This document shows, in pieces, positions 1-5,618 of a stretch of DNA of 5,690 nt (its first letter is position 1; each line of letters starts with the position of its first letter). The notes below the pieces were generated by a model that was not told the origin of the DNA, made no database searches, and worked only from the letters and a program-made list of their open reading frames with translations. The DNA comes from a bacterium (GTDB lineage Bacteria > Zixibacteria > MSB-5A5 > GN15 > FEB-12): positions 1 to 5,690 of the forward strand of contig JAUXBJ010000149.1 of the NCBI GenBank assembly GCA_030619425.1, written 5' to 3'. The position numbers and the translations under genes were made by a program.

Positions 1-22
1 CCGTCAGTAGGAACGACGTCAG

Positions 23-652
23 ATGAGTCGCAACAAGTCACAAAGAAAAGCGCTGGCCGCGCTCAATTACGATCTCTTTCAGCCGGAGGATCTAAGTCCC
101 CCGGCGCCCGCCACGCTGTACACTACCATCAGGCAACATCAGAGCGCCGCTCCCGCAGTCAGCCTGTCCACGGTTCGTGAGGTGGAGACGGGCCTGCCCG
201 ACACCAGCGAGCTTTACCGCATGTTCGACCGGTTCAACTGGTTGTACTTCGACGGTCGGCTGCCCCGAGTGAAAATCGAATACTCCACCCGGATGTCATC
301 GGCCGGTTCCTACACGCCGCAACGACGGTTGATCCGAATCGGTCGGAAGTACCACCAACTGTTCACAGACGAAATAGCCGACACGCTCAAACACGAGATG
401 ATCCACATCGTGCATTTTCGTCATGGCGCGGCGTTCAAAGCCGAAGCCGTGCGGGTGGGCGCATCGATACGGGCGAAGGCGCACCCATCGCTGAAAAAAC
501 CGCCCAAGTACATATATACTTGTCCTAATTGTGGACGAGAGTACCCCCGTCAGAAACGACTGCGCATGGCCTCGTGCGGATTATGCACGAGTGGGCGGAA
601 GTTTGATCCACGCTACAAGCTGAAGCTGAAGCTGAAGAAACGGCATTCCTGA
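23..652 (+). CDS. SprT-like zinc metallopeptidase with C-terminal zinc ribbon
   Basis: The 209-residue protein is a predicted cytoplasmic zinc-dependent peptidase of the SprT/Spartan-like group. No signal peptide or membrane segment is visible. Residues 1-58 are polar and probably disordered. The domain begins near residue 60 with the family-like NWLYFDGRLP (72-81), followed by AGSYTPQRRLIRIG (94-107). The active site is HEMIH (His124, Glu125, His128), with His134 of HG as the likely third zinc ligand. A zinc ribbon follows: Cys167-x2-Cys170 and Cys185-x2-Cys188. The tail is very basic (KLKLKLKKR). Relatives such as SPRTN and Wss1 cleave DNA-protein crosslinks, but the substrate here is unknown. 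The start is supported by an in-frame TAG at 8-10 and AGGAA at 9-13, nine bases before the ATG. The spacing from HExxH to the third His is short, as in WLM or YgjP-type peptidases, so the exact subfamily is uncertain. Family assignment is strong; biological role is not known. Confidence 0.88.
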   Translation: MSRNKSQRKALAALNYDLFQPEDLSPPAPATLYTTIRQHQSAAPAVSLSTVREVETGLPDTSELYRMFDRFNWLYFDGRLPRVKIEYSTRMSSAGSYTPQRRLIRIGRKYHQLFTDEIADTLKHEMIHIVHFRHGAAFKAEAVRVGASIRAKAHPSLKKPPKYIYTCPNCGREYPRQKRLRMASCGLCTSGRKFDPRYKLKLKLKKRHS

Positions 653-707
653 GTTTCGAGCCGTTCGAGTTGATATTAATCGGGGGAATGACCTGCCGGG
701 TGCCTTG

Positions 708-717
708 GTGGCGCCAC
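708..717. repeat. 10-bp perfect palindrome GTGGCGCCAC
   Basis: This is a perfect inverted repeat in the gap between the metallopeptidase and peroxiredoxin genes. Its right half can alternatively pair with GGCGC at 723-727 (GCGCC 711-715, loop of seven), giving a small GC-rich hairpin. It could be a dimer-binding operator or chance in GC-rich DNA. It has no U-tract and is not a convincing terminator for the upstream gene. Confidence 0.3.
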
Positions 718-803
718 GTACGGGCGCTCAGTCTGTGGGTTGCATTATCCAACAGGCGTAGAAACTACTCCGTCGTGTTTTCGTGAACTCTGGCCCCGGA
801 TTT

Positions 804-833
804 CTGTTAGTCTTCATAACGACTATTGATAAT
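804..833 (+). promoter_or_regulatory. possible sigma70-type promoter for the peroxiredoxin gene
   Basis: GATAAT at 828-833 matches five of six positions of the -10 consensus. The best -35 candidate is CTGTTA at 804-809 with an 18-base spacer, which matches only three of six. A 5-bp inverted repeat, TAGTC 808-812 and GACTA 821-825, lies between the two elements and could be an operator. If used, transcription would begin near 840 and leave a leader of about 85 bases. I looked for a clear PerR or OxyR box and did not find one. Confidence 0.33.
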
Positions 834-842
834 CGAGATTGT

Positions 843-858
843 GGACCGATGTTGGTCC
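843..858 (+). other. small leader hairpin before the peroxiredoxin gene
   Basis: GGACC (843-847) and GGTCC (854-858) are perfect complements around the six-base loop GATGTT. It would lie near the 5' end of the peroxiredoxin transcript if the 828-833 element is the -10 box. A possible role is RNA stability. Five base pairs can also occur by chance. Confidence 0.3.
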
Positions 859-909
859 CAAGAGACACGAAGTAGAGTAGATGGATTGACAGATTTAGAG
901 CGAAATAGT

Positions 910-916
910 AAAGGAG
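910..916 (+). promoter_or_regulatory. strong ribosome binding site of the peroxiredoxin gene
   Basis: AAAGGAG lies eight bases before the ATG at 925. It decides the start: the reading frame is open further upstream to a TTG at 826, but nothing before 925 resembles a peroxiredoxin, and the family N-terminus (INHPAPDF) begins right after this ATG. Confidence 0.85.
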
Positions 917-924
917 AAACAACC

Positions 925-1488
925 ATGGTACAGATCAATCACCCGGCTCCCGATTTCGATGTCGAGGCTTTGTACAAGGACGATATCACGCGCGTCAAGC
1001 TCTACGATTATCGCGGCAAGTGGGTGGTCCTGTTTTTCTATCCGGCCGACTTCACCTTTGTGTGTCCCACTGAGCTTGGTGACCTGGCCGACAATTACAA
1101 GACGTTCCAGGATTTGGGTGCTGAGATCCTGGTGGCTTCGACCGACACCGTGTTTGTCCATAAGGCCTGGCACGACAGTTCGGAGACGATCAAGAAGATC
1201 ACTTTCCCGATGTTAGCCGATCCGACCGGCAAGCTGAGCCGCGACTACGGTGTCATGATCGAAGAAGCCGGGCTGGCGCTCCGCGGGACCTTCATTATCG
1301 ATCCCGATGGTGTTGTCAAGTCATTCGAGGTGAACGATAACTCGATCGGTCGCAGTTCCGTCGAGTTGGTTCGCAAACTTCAGGCGGCCCAGTTCGTACG
1401 CGAGCATGGGGGAGAGGTCTGCCCGGTGAATTGGAAGCCGGGCGCGAAGACCCTTAAGGCGGGTCTGGACCTGGTCGGCAAGATCTGA
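925..1488 (+). CDS. ahpC: typical 2-Cys peroxiredoxin, AhpC type
   Basis: This cytoplasmic thiol peroxidase reduces hydrogen peroxide, organic hydroperoxides and probably peroxynitrite. It has 187 residues, the same length as E. coli AhpC. The peroxidatic cysteine is Cys47 in FTFVCPTE (43-50), with Thr44 and Pro40 completing the PxxxT/SxxC site. Arg120 (LALRGTF) is the expected catalytic arginine. The resolving cysteine is Cys166 in GEVCPVNW, and the C-terminus LDLVGKI is AhpC-like. The GGLG motif of over-oxidation-sensitive eukaryotic enzymes is absent, the corresponding stretch reading IEEAGLALRG. This suggests resistance to hyperoxidation, as in bacterial AhpC. No ahpF or other reductase gene is adjacent, so the electron donor (AhpF or thioredoxin) cannot be read from this window. 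It appears to be a single-gene unit, with 272 and 402 non-coding bases on either side. Identity is very secure; the symbol is by similarity to AhpC. Confidence 0.94.
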   Translation: MVQINHPAPDFDVEALYKDDITRVKLYDYRGKWVVLFFYPADFTFVCPTELGDLADNYKTFQDLGAEILVASTDTVFVHKAWHDSSETIKKITFPMLADPTGKLSRDYGVMIEEAGLALRGTFIIDPDGVVKSFEVNDNSIGRSSVELVRKLQAAQFVREHGGEVCPVNWKPGAKTLKAGLDLVGKI

Positions 1489-1515
1489 GAGCGCAGACTA
1501 TCGTATCTACCAACA

Positions 1516-1540
1516 AAGGCTGATCATATAACCAAGCCTT
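1516..1540 (+). other. weak inverted repeat after the peroxiredoxin gene
   Basis: AAGGCT (1516-1521) and AGCCTT (1535-1540) are complementary across a 13-base loop, starting 27 bases after the peroxiredoxin stop. There is no U-tract. It lies just upstream of the much stronger hairpin at 1548-1577 and may be incidental. Confidence 0.3.
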
Positions 1541-1547
1541 GCCTGCA

Positions 1548-1577
1548 AAGCGGTCGAATACATGAATTCGGCCGCTT
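1548..1577 (+). terminator. strong 12-bp hairpin, possible U-less terminator of the peroxiredoxin gene
   Basis: The left arm AAGCGGTCGAAT (1548-1559) pairs along its whole length with ATTCGGCCGCTT (1566-1577), with one T1554-G1571 wobble and the six-base loop ACATGA. It begins 59 bases after the peroxiredoxin stop. The bases after it (CGACTATTTCC) are not a proper T-run, so it is at best a non-canonical terminator or a 3'-end stabilising stem. As DNA the near-palindrome could also bind a protein. Confidence 0.45.
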
Positions 1578-1636
1578 CGACTATTTCCGGCAGCAGGCTA
1601 CTGAAGAACTTGGGACAACAGACACAAAAGCAGTTT

Positions 1637-1662
1637 CCTGCCGGGTCTGAAGACCCGACGGG
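1637..1662. repeat. imperfect palindrome, possible dispersed intergenic repeat
   Basis: CCTGCCGGGTCT (1637-1648) pairs with AGACCCGACGGG (1651-1662), with one C1641-A1658 mismatch and one T1639-G1660 wobble. The core is the perfect CGGGTCT/AGACCCG. With only two bases between the arms it behaves as an almost continuous palindrome; as RNA it would form an 11-bp hairpin with a TGAA tetraloop. Its form resembles the REP-like repeats scattered between genes of many bacterial genomes. Only one copy is seen here, so dispersal is an inference. Confidence 0.5.
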
Positions 1663-1702
1663 CACAAGACTATGTGAATGTTACTCTGAGACAGAACACC
1701 AA

Positions 1703-1731
1703 AGCTGTCCGGCGTTATCGAGGGCACAGCT
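1703..1731 (+). other. inverted repeat AGCTGT...ACAGCT
   Basis: AGCTGT (1703-1708) and ACAGCT (1726-1731) are perfect complements separated by 17 bases. Two inner C-G pairs are possible if a base is bulged. It has no U-tract. It is the last of four stems in this gap and lies 85 bases before the rplM promoter. Confidence 0.3.
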
Positions 1732-1816
1732 AAGTCGCTACTGTTAAACATATTGGAATGACTGCCGATACCACTTAGGTGGGTCTGCGAGGATTAGTAT
1801 TTTTTTGTAGATTGTG

Positions 1817-1844
1817 TTGACAAGTCAGCTAAATAGTGTATTTT
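1817..1844 (+). promoter_or_regulatory. sigma70-type promoter of the rplM operon
   Basis: TTGACA (1817-1822) is a perfect -35 box. TATTTT (1839-1844) serves as the -10 box after a 16-base spacer, in locally AT-rich DNA that contrasts with the surrounding genes. Transcription would start near 1851, giving a leader of about 40 bases before rplM. This is the clearest promoter in the window and probably drives rplM-rpsI, and by read-through possibly the genes up to frr. Confidence 0.7.
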
Positions 1845-1890
1845 TATCGTCTGTCTGTTTTGATGAGGTCTCGATATATTGGATGTTTGA

Positions 1891-2322
1891 ATGAAGACTT
1901 TTGTACCGAAAGTAGACCCGGGTCGCCGTAAATGGTGGGTCGTTGACTTGGAAGACGCCATTCTGGGACGTTACGCCACGAAGGTGGCGACAATTCTCAG
2001 GGGTAAACATAAACCGATCTTTACGCCGCATCTGGATACGGGCGACCACGTCGTAGTGATTAATGCCAAGGCTGTGCGCGTGACCGGTACGAGGAAACCG
2101 GAGCAGCTTGCCTATTATCACTACTCTGGTTACCCCGGCGGTCTGAAAAAGACGACGTTTGCCGAACAGATGCATAAGAAGCCGGAGGAGACATTCCGCC
2201 TGGCTGTTCGGAGGATGCTTCCGAAGAACCGTTTGGGTCGGAAAATGTTCAAGAAGCTTCATGTCTATAGCGGATCCGAACATCCACATCGGGCCCAGAA
2301 ACCGGAAAAACTAGAGCTTTAA
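1891..2322 (+). CDS. rplM: 50S ribosomal protein L13
   Basis: This 143-residue protein (E. coli 142) binds 23S rRNA and is an early-assembly large-subunit protein. The match runs end to end: MKTFVPK at the N-terminus, WWVVDLED (15-22), LGRYAT (25-30), the RGKHKPIFTPHLDTGD block (37-52), then MLPKNRLGRKMFKKL (109-123) and VYSGSEHPH (125-133). The start is fixed by an in-frame TGA at 1888-1890 immediately before the ATG. No good Shine-Dalgarno lies at normal distance: GAGG at 1865-1868 is 22 bases away. A three-codon ORF (ATG 1883, stop TGA 1892-1894) overlaps the start as ATGA. It is first in the ribosomal cluster, 13 bases ahead of rpsI, in the usual L13-S9 pairing. In E. coli L13 represses its own operon; whether that happens here is unknown. 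Confidence 0.97.
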   Translation: MKTFVPKVDPGRRKWWVVDLEDAILGRYATKVATILRGKHKPIFTPHLDTGDHVVVINAKAVRVTGTRKPEQLAYYHYSGYPGGLKKTTFAEQMHKKPEETFRLAVRRMLPKNRLGRKMFKKLHVYSGSEHPHRAQKPEKLEL

Positions 2323-2335
2323 CTGATAGAGGCAA

Positions 2336-2728
2336 ATGGGACAGGACAGCTTTTCAGCTACCGGCCGTCGCAAAGAGGCGGTTGCCCGAGCGAACGTCGT
2401 ACCGGGTAAAGGAACCTTCACCGTTAACGGGCATTCCCTGATGGATCATCTTTGTCGTGAGACACTGGTGGCCCATGCGAAGGAAGCGCTGACAGTTACG
2501 GAACATCTGAGCGATCTCGATGTGAATTGCTCTACCAGCGGTGGTGGTATCCGCGGGCAAGCCGGCGCCTTACGTTTGGCCGTAGCCAGAGCCTTGTTGG
2601 TGATGGATCCAGAGTACCGCGCCGTGTTGCGCAAACACGGTTTACTCACTCGCGATGCTCGCGAGGTGGAACGTAAGAAATACGGCCAGCCCAAAGCGCG
2701 CAAACGTTTCCAGTATTCCAAACGCTGA
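2336..2728 (+). CDS. rpsI: 30S ribosomal protein S9
   Basis: This is a small-subunit head protein whose C-terminal tail reaches the P-site tRNA. It has 130 residues, the usual length. Signatures are ATGRRKEAVARANVVPGKG (8-26), SGGGIRGQAGALR (68-80) followed by VARALL, and the tail ERKKYGQPKARKRFQYSKR ending in the conserved Ser-Lys-Arg (128-130). The terminal Arg is the residue that contacts P-site tRNA in known ribosomes. The start ATG is preceded by TAGAGG (2327-2332) with only three bases between, a short Shine-Dalgarno spacing, so some translational coupling to rplM 13 bases upstream is plausible. Nothing in the protein is unusual. Confidence 0.97.
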   Translation: MGQDSFSATGRRKEAVARANVVPGKGTFTVNGHSLMDHLCRETLVAHAKEALTVTEHLSDLDVNCSTSGGGIRGQAGALRLAVARALLVMDPEYRAVLRKHGLLTRDAREVERKKYGQPKARKRFQYSKR

Positions 2729-2742
2729 TTTGGAGTGCCGTA

Positions 2743-2829
2743 TCCCCGCTTCGGTGGGGAAATAAACAGCTCCGGCTGACTCGACCGATGGTCCCACAGT
2801 TTGTGGTTTCGGTCGGGGGTGACGCCGAG
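2743..2829 (+). promoter_or_regulatory. structured leader before rpsB, candidate ribosomal-protein autoregulatory RNA
   Basis: The 131-base gap between rpsI and rpsB contains two stems. The first is TCCCCGC (2743-2749) with GTGGGGA (2754-2760), capped by a UUCG tetraloop. The second is a nested structure: CGACCGA (2782-2788) pairs perfectly with TCGGTCG (2809-2815), enclosing CCACA (2794-2798) with TGTGG (2802-2806). Outside it, CTCCGGC (2770-2776, one bulged C) can pair with GCCGAG (2824-2829). No T-run follows either stem, so these are not ordinary terminators, and I see no good promoter. rpsB leaders are autoregulated by S2 in E. coli; a similar role here is inference from position and structure. 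Alternatives are an RNase processing site or partial attenuation between rpsI and rpsB. Confidence 0.5.
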
Positions 2830-2859
2830 TGAAGATTAACCATAATTCCGGGATATCGC

Positions 2860-3654
2860 ATGATCTCTTCACAAGTGAAGGAATTGCTCGAAGCCGGGGT
2901 GCATTTCGGCCATCAGACGCGCCGATGGAACCCCAAGATGAAGCCGTTCATCTTTGCCGCTCGTAACGGCATCTACATCATCGATCTTCAGAAGACCGTC
3001 AACGCTCTGGAACATGCCAGCAGGAAAATCACCGAGGTGGTTTCGCGTGGTCGGTCGATCTTGATGGTGGGCACCAAGAAACAAGCGAAGGAAGTGATCG
3101 CTGAAGAAGCCAAGCGGTGCGGTGCGTTTTATGTCACCGAGCGCTGGTTGGGTGGAATGCTCACTAATTTCGATACCATCAAGAACTCGATTAAGAAACT
3201 GAAAGACATCGAGCAGATGCAGCAGGATGGTACGGTTGAGAAGTTCACCAAGAAAGAGCGCGCCCGATTTGAGCACCAGGCCGTGCGTCTCAACAAGGTG
3301 CTCGGCGGTATCAAGGAGATGAACGTGCTGCCGGGTTTGATGGTTGTCGTGGATGCTCGCAAAGAACAAATAGCGGTGGCCGAGGCCACCAAGTTGGGTA
3401 TTCCGATCATCGGTATCGTCGATACCAACGCCGATCCGGACCCCATCGATTTCCCGATAGCGGGCAACGATGACGCCATTAAGTCGATTCGCGTGCTCAT
3501 TCGGCAGTTGGTCGACGCTGCCGTCGAGGCTCAGAGTGGCCTCACGCAGGAGGCGGTCGAGGCGGCTGTGGAGGAAACCCGAAAGGGAAAGCCGATTGTC
3601 TATACATCTGAAGAACCCGATAGCGGTCCTGGCAAGACCGCGCCGCCGGCATAA
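2860..3654 (+). CDS. rpsB: 30S ribosomal protein S2
   Basis: S2 is a late-assembly small-subunit protein located between head and body. It works with S1 binding and Shine-Dalgarno placement. The 264-residue protein has the family blocks [20 protein letters not shown] (7-26), [12 protein letters not shown] (35-46), [10 protein letters not shown] (95-104), VVDARKE (163-169) and [15 protein letters not shown] (186-200). It is about 20 residues longer than E. coli S2 (241). The extra length is a C-terminal tail rich in Glu, Gly and Pro (about 222-264), ending GKTAPPA, which is probably flexible and is common in this family. GGGA at 2850-2853, six bases before the ATG, is the likely ribosome binding site. 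It is followed 20 bases later by tsf, the near-universal rpsB-tsf pair. Confidence 0.97.
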   Translation: MISSQVKELLEAGVHFGHQTRRWNPKMKPFIFAARNGIYIIDLQKTVNALEHASRKITEVVSRGRSILMVGTKKQAKEVIAEEAKRCGAFYVTERWLGGMLTNFDTIKNSIKKLKDIEQMQQDGTVEKFTKKERARFEHQAVRLNKVLGGIKEMNVLPGLMVVVDARKEQIAVAEATKLGIPIIGIVDTNADPDPIDFPIAGNDDAIKSIRVLIRQLVDAAVEAQSGLTQEAVEAAVEETRKGKPIVYTSEEPDSGPGKTAPPA

Positions 3655-3674
3655 ATGTTGAAAGGTACGACCAA

Positions 3675-4268
3675 ATGCAGATAAGCGCAAAAATGGTGAA
3701 AGAACTCCGGGATAAAACCGGAGCCGGCATGATGGACTGCAAGAAGGCTCTCTCTGAAGCCGACGGAGATATCGAAAAGGCGGTCAAGGTTCTCAGGGAG
3801 AAGGGAATTGCCAAGGCCGCCTCCAAGGCTGGTCGCACAGCCGCCGAAGGAGTGATCGCATCGTACATTCACGCCGGGGATAAACTTGGTGTTTTGGTCG
3901 AGGTGGCCTGTGAGACCGATTTCGTGGCGCGCACCGACCAGTTCAAAGTCTTCACCAGGGACATCGCTATGCATGTGGCGGCGAGCGCGCCTGTTTGTGT
4001 GTCCCGCGAGGAGGTCGACCAGGCCGTGCTCGACAAAGAGCGCGATATTTACCGCCAGCAGGCGCTTAACGAAGGTAAACCGGAAAAAGTGATCGACAGA
4101 ATCGTTGACGGCAAGCTGGAGAAGTATCTCTCGGAAATCGTTCTGCTGGAGCAAGCATTTGTCAAGGATACCGACAAGACAGTGGGTGACGTCGTCAGAG
4201 AGATGATCGCCAAGTTGGGTGAAAACATACTCGTAAAACGGTTCTGCCGATTCCGTCTGGGCGAGTAA
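3675..4268 (+). CDS. tsf: elongation factor Ts, short form
   Basis: EF-Ts is the nucleotide exchange factor that releases GDP from EF-Tu. The N-terminal UBA-like domain is unmistakable: [19 protein letters not shown] (8-26). Next come the EF-Tu-contacting CETDFVA (79-85, with Asp82 and Phe83) and IAMHVAAS, then a helical stretch with LNEGKPEK that corresponds to the coiled-coil region. At 197 residues it is far shorter than E. coli EF-Ts (283) and close to the Thermus type (196), which lacks one of the two core repeats and acts as a dimer. This is a natural family variant, not a truncation: it ends in the expected RFRLGE. GAAAGG at 3660-3665, nine bases before the ATG, is a good ribosome binding site. 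The downstream pyrH ATG begins one base after the stop. Confidence 0.96.
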   Translation: MQISAKMVKELRDKTGAGMMDCKKALSEADGDIEKAVKVLREKGIAKAASKAGRTAAEGVIASYIHAGDKLGVLVEVACETDFVARTDQFKVFTRDIAMHVAASAPVCVSREEVDQAVLDKERDIYRQQALNEGKPEKVIDRIVDGKLEKYLSEIVLLEQAFVKDTDKTVGDVVREMIAKLGENILVKRFCRFRLGE

Positions 4269-4269
4269 A

Positions 4270-4995
4270 ATGGAATCTGACGATAATTTACCGCCAGCCA
4301 AGAGGGTTCTGATAAAGATATCCGGGGAGGCCCTCACCGGTCCCGGTCAATTCGGGATCGACACGGCTACGGTGGAGTCCATCTGCTCCCAAATCATAGA
4401 AATCAACAAGCTCGACATCGAAACCGCAATTGTGGTCGGTGGCGGGAACATCTTTCGTGGGCTGCACGCTTCTGAGTCAGGCATGGATCGGGTTACAGCC
4501 GATTCGATGGGGATGCTGGCCACGGTGATAAACTCGCTGGCCATGATGGACACACTCGAGAAAATGGGCTGCTACACGCGAGTGATGTCGGCGGTGGCAA
4601 TAGAAGCCTTTACTGAACCGTATATCCGACGTCGGGCGGTAAGGCATCTGGAAAAAGGCAGGTTGGTCATCTTTGCCGGCGGTACCGGTAATCCGTATTT
4701 CAGTACCGACACGGCTGCCTCGCTTCGAGCCATGGAAATCAATGCCGACATTATGATAAAAGCTACCAATGTCGACGGAGTCTATTCAGCCGATCCCAGG
4801 AAGGACGCCGAAGCGGTCTTTTATCCTAAGTTGAAATACATGGAGGTTCTGACGCGTGAGTTGAAAGTGATCGACTCAACCGCCGTTTCACTGCTGATGG
4901 AGAACCATATCCCGGTTAGAGTGATCGACCTTCATCGGCCGGGCAATCTCAAACGGGCGGTGTTGGGCGAAGAGGTTGGGACACTGATCTCTTGA
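4270..4995 (+). CDS. pyrH: uridylate (UMP) kinase
   Basis: This enzyme converts UMP to UDP with ATP in the cytoplasm, the committed step toward UTP, CTP and UDP-sugars. It is a bacterial hexamer of the amino-acid-kinase fold, activated by GTP and inhibited by UTP in characterised members. The 241 residues equal the E. coli length. Visible motifs are [10 protein letters not shown] (13-22), [10 protein letters not shown] (55-64), [31 protein letters not shown] (136-150), [13 protein letters not shown] and the C-terminal GEEVGTLIS. The ATG lies one base after the tsf stop with only weak GGGCGAG just upstream, so translation is probably coupled to tsf. pyrH next to tsf and frr is a widespread arrangement. 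Confidence 0.97.
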   Translation: MESDDNLPPAKRVLIKISGEALTGPGQFGIDTATVESICSQIIEINKLDIETAIVVGGGNIFRGLHASESGMDRVTADSMGMLATVINSLAMMDTLEKMGCYTRVMSAVAIEAFTEPYIRRRAVRHLEKGRLVIFAGGTGNPYFSTDTAASLRAMEINADIMIKATNVDGVYSADPRKDAEAVFYPKLKYMEVLTRELKVIDSTAVSLLMENHIPVRVIDLHRPGNLKRAVLGEEVGTLIS

Positions 4996-5025
4996 GGTGG
5001 AAATAACAAGCACGGGAGTCCTATT

Positions 5026-5583
5026 ATGCTGGAAGAACTCTACAAGGAAACACACGAGCGTATGAAGAAGAGCGTCGATGCGGTGGCGCGTGAGTTCAAC
5101 GCTGTCCGAACCGGTAAGGCGACGGTGCAACTGCTCGATACGGTCAAGGTGGAGGCCTACGGTTCTCAGTTGCCGCTGAATCAAGTGGCGACGATTGCTG
5201 CTCCGGAGCCGCGTCTGTTGGTTGTTCAGGCTTTTGAAAAGGGCACGGTTGGTGAGATCGTAAAGGGAATCCAGAAAGCCGACCTTGGCTTCAATCCCGT
5301 TGTCGAGGGACAAACCATCCGGATTCCGGTCCCTGCGCTTAACGAGGAGCGTCGACAAGAACTGGCCCGGCATTGTCGCAATATGGCCGAGGAGGGCCGG
5401 GTGGCGATACGCAACATTCGTCGCGATGCCAACGACCAAATCAAGAATGCCCAGAAGGACAAGGCGATCTCGGAGGATCAGCAGAAGGACGGGTTGGACA
5501 AAATCCAGAAAATGACCGGCGAGTTCACCTTAGAGATAGACTATATCCTGGAAAAGAAAGAACAAGACGTCCTGGAAGTTTAG
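5026..5583 (+). CDS. frr: ribosome recycling factor
   Basis: RRF binds the post-termination ribosome and, with EF-G, splits it into subunits. It has 185 residues, exactly the E. coli length. The sequence shows FNAVRTGKAT (24-33), the domain II block around YGSQLPLNQVA, DLGFNPVVEGQTIRIPVPAL, EERRQELAR and RNIRRDAND (129-137), with Arg129 and Arg132 as the conserved rRNA-contacting arginines. The helical, charged C-terminus completes the three-helix bundle. GGGAG at 5014-5018 lies seven bases before the ATG and supports this start. It is 30 bases after pyrH and is the last gene visible. No T-rich terminator is seen directly after it; a palindromic repeat begins about 35 bases downstream. Confidence 0.97.
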   Translation: MLEELYKETHERMKKSVDAVAREFNAVRTGKATVQLLDTVKVEAYGSQLPLNQVATIAAPEPRLLVVQAFEKGTVGEIVKGIQKADLGFNPVVEGQTIRIPVPALNEERRQELARHCRNMAEEGRVAIRNIRRDANDQIKNAQKDKAISEDQQKDGLDKIQKMTGEFTLEIDYILEKKEQDVLEV

Positions 5584-5618
5584 GCGACGTTTATGTGGGC
5601 GTATCGACCTGCTGCATC

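Larger units (their letters stand above)
1489..1890. other. 402-base non-coding gap with four inverted repeats and the rplM promoter
   Basis: No reading frame here looks like a protein. The stretch contains inverted repeats at 1516-1540, 1548-1577, 1637-1662 and 1703-1731, a run of seven T at 1800-1806 without a stem directly before it, and a good promoter at 1817-1844. I saw no tRNA, SRP RNA or RNase P signature. The density of stems allows either transcription termination and processing after the peroxiredoxin gene or an unrecognised small structured RNA. The sequence does not decide between them. Confidence 0.6.

Noticed and set aside
886..914. TTGACA at 886-891 as a -35 box for the peroxiredoxin gene
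   Set aside because: The matching -10 would fall on the ribosome binding site (about 907-914), so the transcript would begin after it.
826..924. Upstream extension of the peroxiredoxin frame from a TTG at 826
   Set aside because: The 33 extra residues do not resemble any peroxiredoxin N-terminus, and a strong AAAGGAG lies directly before the ATG at 925.
653..924. tRNA or other known RNA gene in the first gap, either strand
   Set aside because: GC-rich segments around 680-750 do not give a cloverleaf or a T-loop consensus.
1562..1747. 61-codon open frame on the plus strand in the gap before rplM
   Set aside because: It begins in the loop of a hairpin, has no ribosome binding site, runs through two further inverted repeats and has no recognisable protein character.
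1771..1806. CCAC/GTGG stem followed by seven T as an intrinsic terminator
   Set aside because: The stem is only four base pairs and lies about 17 bases before the T-run, so the geometry is wrong.
1825..2289. 154-codon open frame on the minus strand over rplM
   Set aside because: It is the antisense shadow of an unmistakable rplM and crosses its promoter; no family features.
2841..2846. CATAAT as a -10 box for rpsB
   Set aside because: No acceptable -35 lies 16-18 bases upstream, and transcription would start just a few bases before the ATG.
2869..3690. 273-codon open frame on the minus strand over rpsB
   Set aside because: It mirrors the codon pattern of rpsB, has no family signature, and rpsB is certain.
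3600..4337. 245-codon open frame on the minus strand over tsf
   Set aside because: It is antisense to tsf and the start of pyrH, with no recognisable domain.
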